Shown here piece after piece: positions 14,071 through 14,101 of a stretch of 14,101 nt of DNA. The position numbers and the translations under genes are program-made. The DNA is from DASXRU01 sp039933315 (GTDB lineage Bacteria; Acidobacteriota; Blastocatellia; Pyrinomonadales; Pyrinomonadaceae). The first letter of the stretch is position 1; each line of letters begins with the position of its first letter. Location: positions 1-14,101 of the forward strand of contig JBDTOI010000107.1 of the NCBI GenBank assembly GCA_039933315.1, read 5' to 3'. The notes beneath the pieces are model-generated. The model did not search any database. It was not told where the DNA came from and worked only from the letters and a program-made list of their open reading frames with translations.

Positions 14071-14101
14071 TTTGGATAGGGCCAGTAAGCATTTTCTCAA
14101 G

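Noticed and set aside
1..14101. CRISPR array, tRNA or rRNA genes, complete insertion sequence
   Set aside because: No regularly spaced direct repeats, no tRNA-like cloverleaf and no transposase frame were seen. The repeats present are short and irregular.

Overview
The window reads as a mostly chromosomal stretch from a free-living bacterium with a moderately high-GC genome. Acidobacteriota, perhaps Blastocatellia, is my best guess. That rests on the mix of housekeeping genes, the frequent TTG starts, several short repeat families in the intergenic gaps, and two predicted selenoproteins. It is inference; there is no rRNA or other phylogenetic marker to test it.

Positions 1-3181 (+ strand) hold envelope or secreted genes: the 3' part of a protein ending in a discoidin-like (F5/8 type C) domain, an unreported 48-residue secreted or membrane ORF (1002-1148), and a large exported papain-type cysteine protease. 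The first and third proteins share an unrecognised N-terminal module of about 75-105 residues.

Positions 3194-9127 (mainly - strand) hold a HAD phosphatase, a biotin carboxyl carrier protein, a biotin carboxylase, a DUF3592-like small protein, a zinc-ribbon membrane protein with a pseudopilin-like tail, and a CDP-alcohol phosphatidyltransferase. A good promoter lies upstream of the last of these. The two acyl-CoA carboxylase genes are separated by a + strand gene for an exported protein of unknown function, which has its own near-consensus sigma70 promoter (TTGACA-N17-TATAAA, 4678-4706). A 167-nt inverted-repeat element fills the gap between the biotin carboxylase and the DUF3592-like gene.

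Positions 9128-12498 hold a repeat-bearing intergenic stretch, greA (-), a response regulator with an HD-GYP c-di-GMP phosphodiesterase domain (+), and 6-phosphofructokinase (-). The stop codons of the last two abut within TCATGA.

Positions 12642-13916 (-) are the most striking part: two adjacent genes, each interrupted by one in-frame TGA exactly where a redox-active Cys/Sec is expected. One is a peroxiredoxin (TPV-U-TAQMP) and the other a GrdB/PrdB-family reductase-like protein (GG-U-PSVC). Both finish with TAA. The second has a hairpin after the UGA with a GGUC apical loop at about the spacing known for fdhF SECIS elements. I read these as a selenoprotein operon, each as one full-length gene rather than two fragments. 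The selenocysteine machinery (selA, selB, selC, selD) is not in the window and should be elsewhere in the genome.
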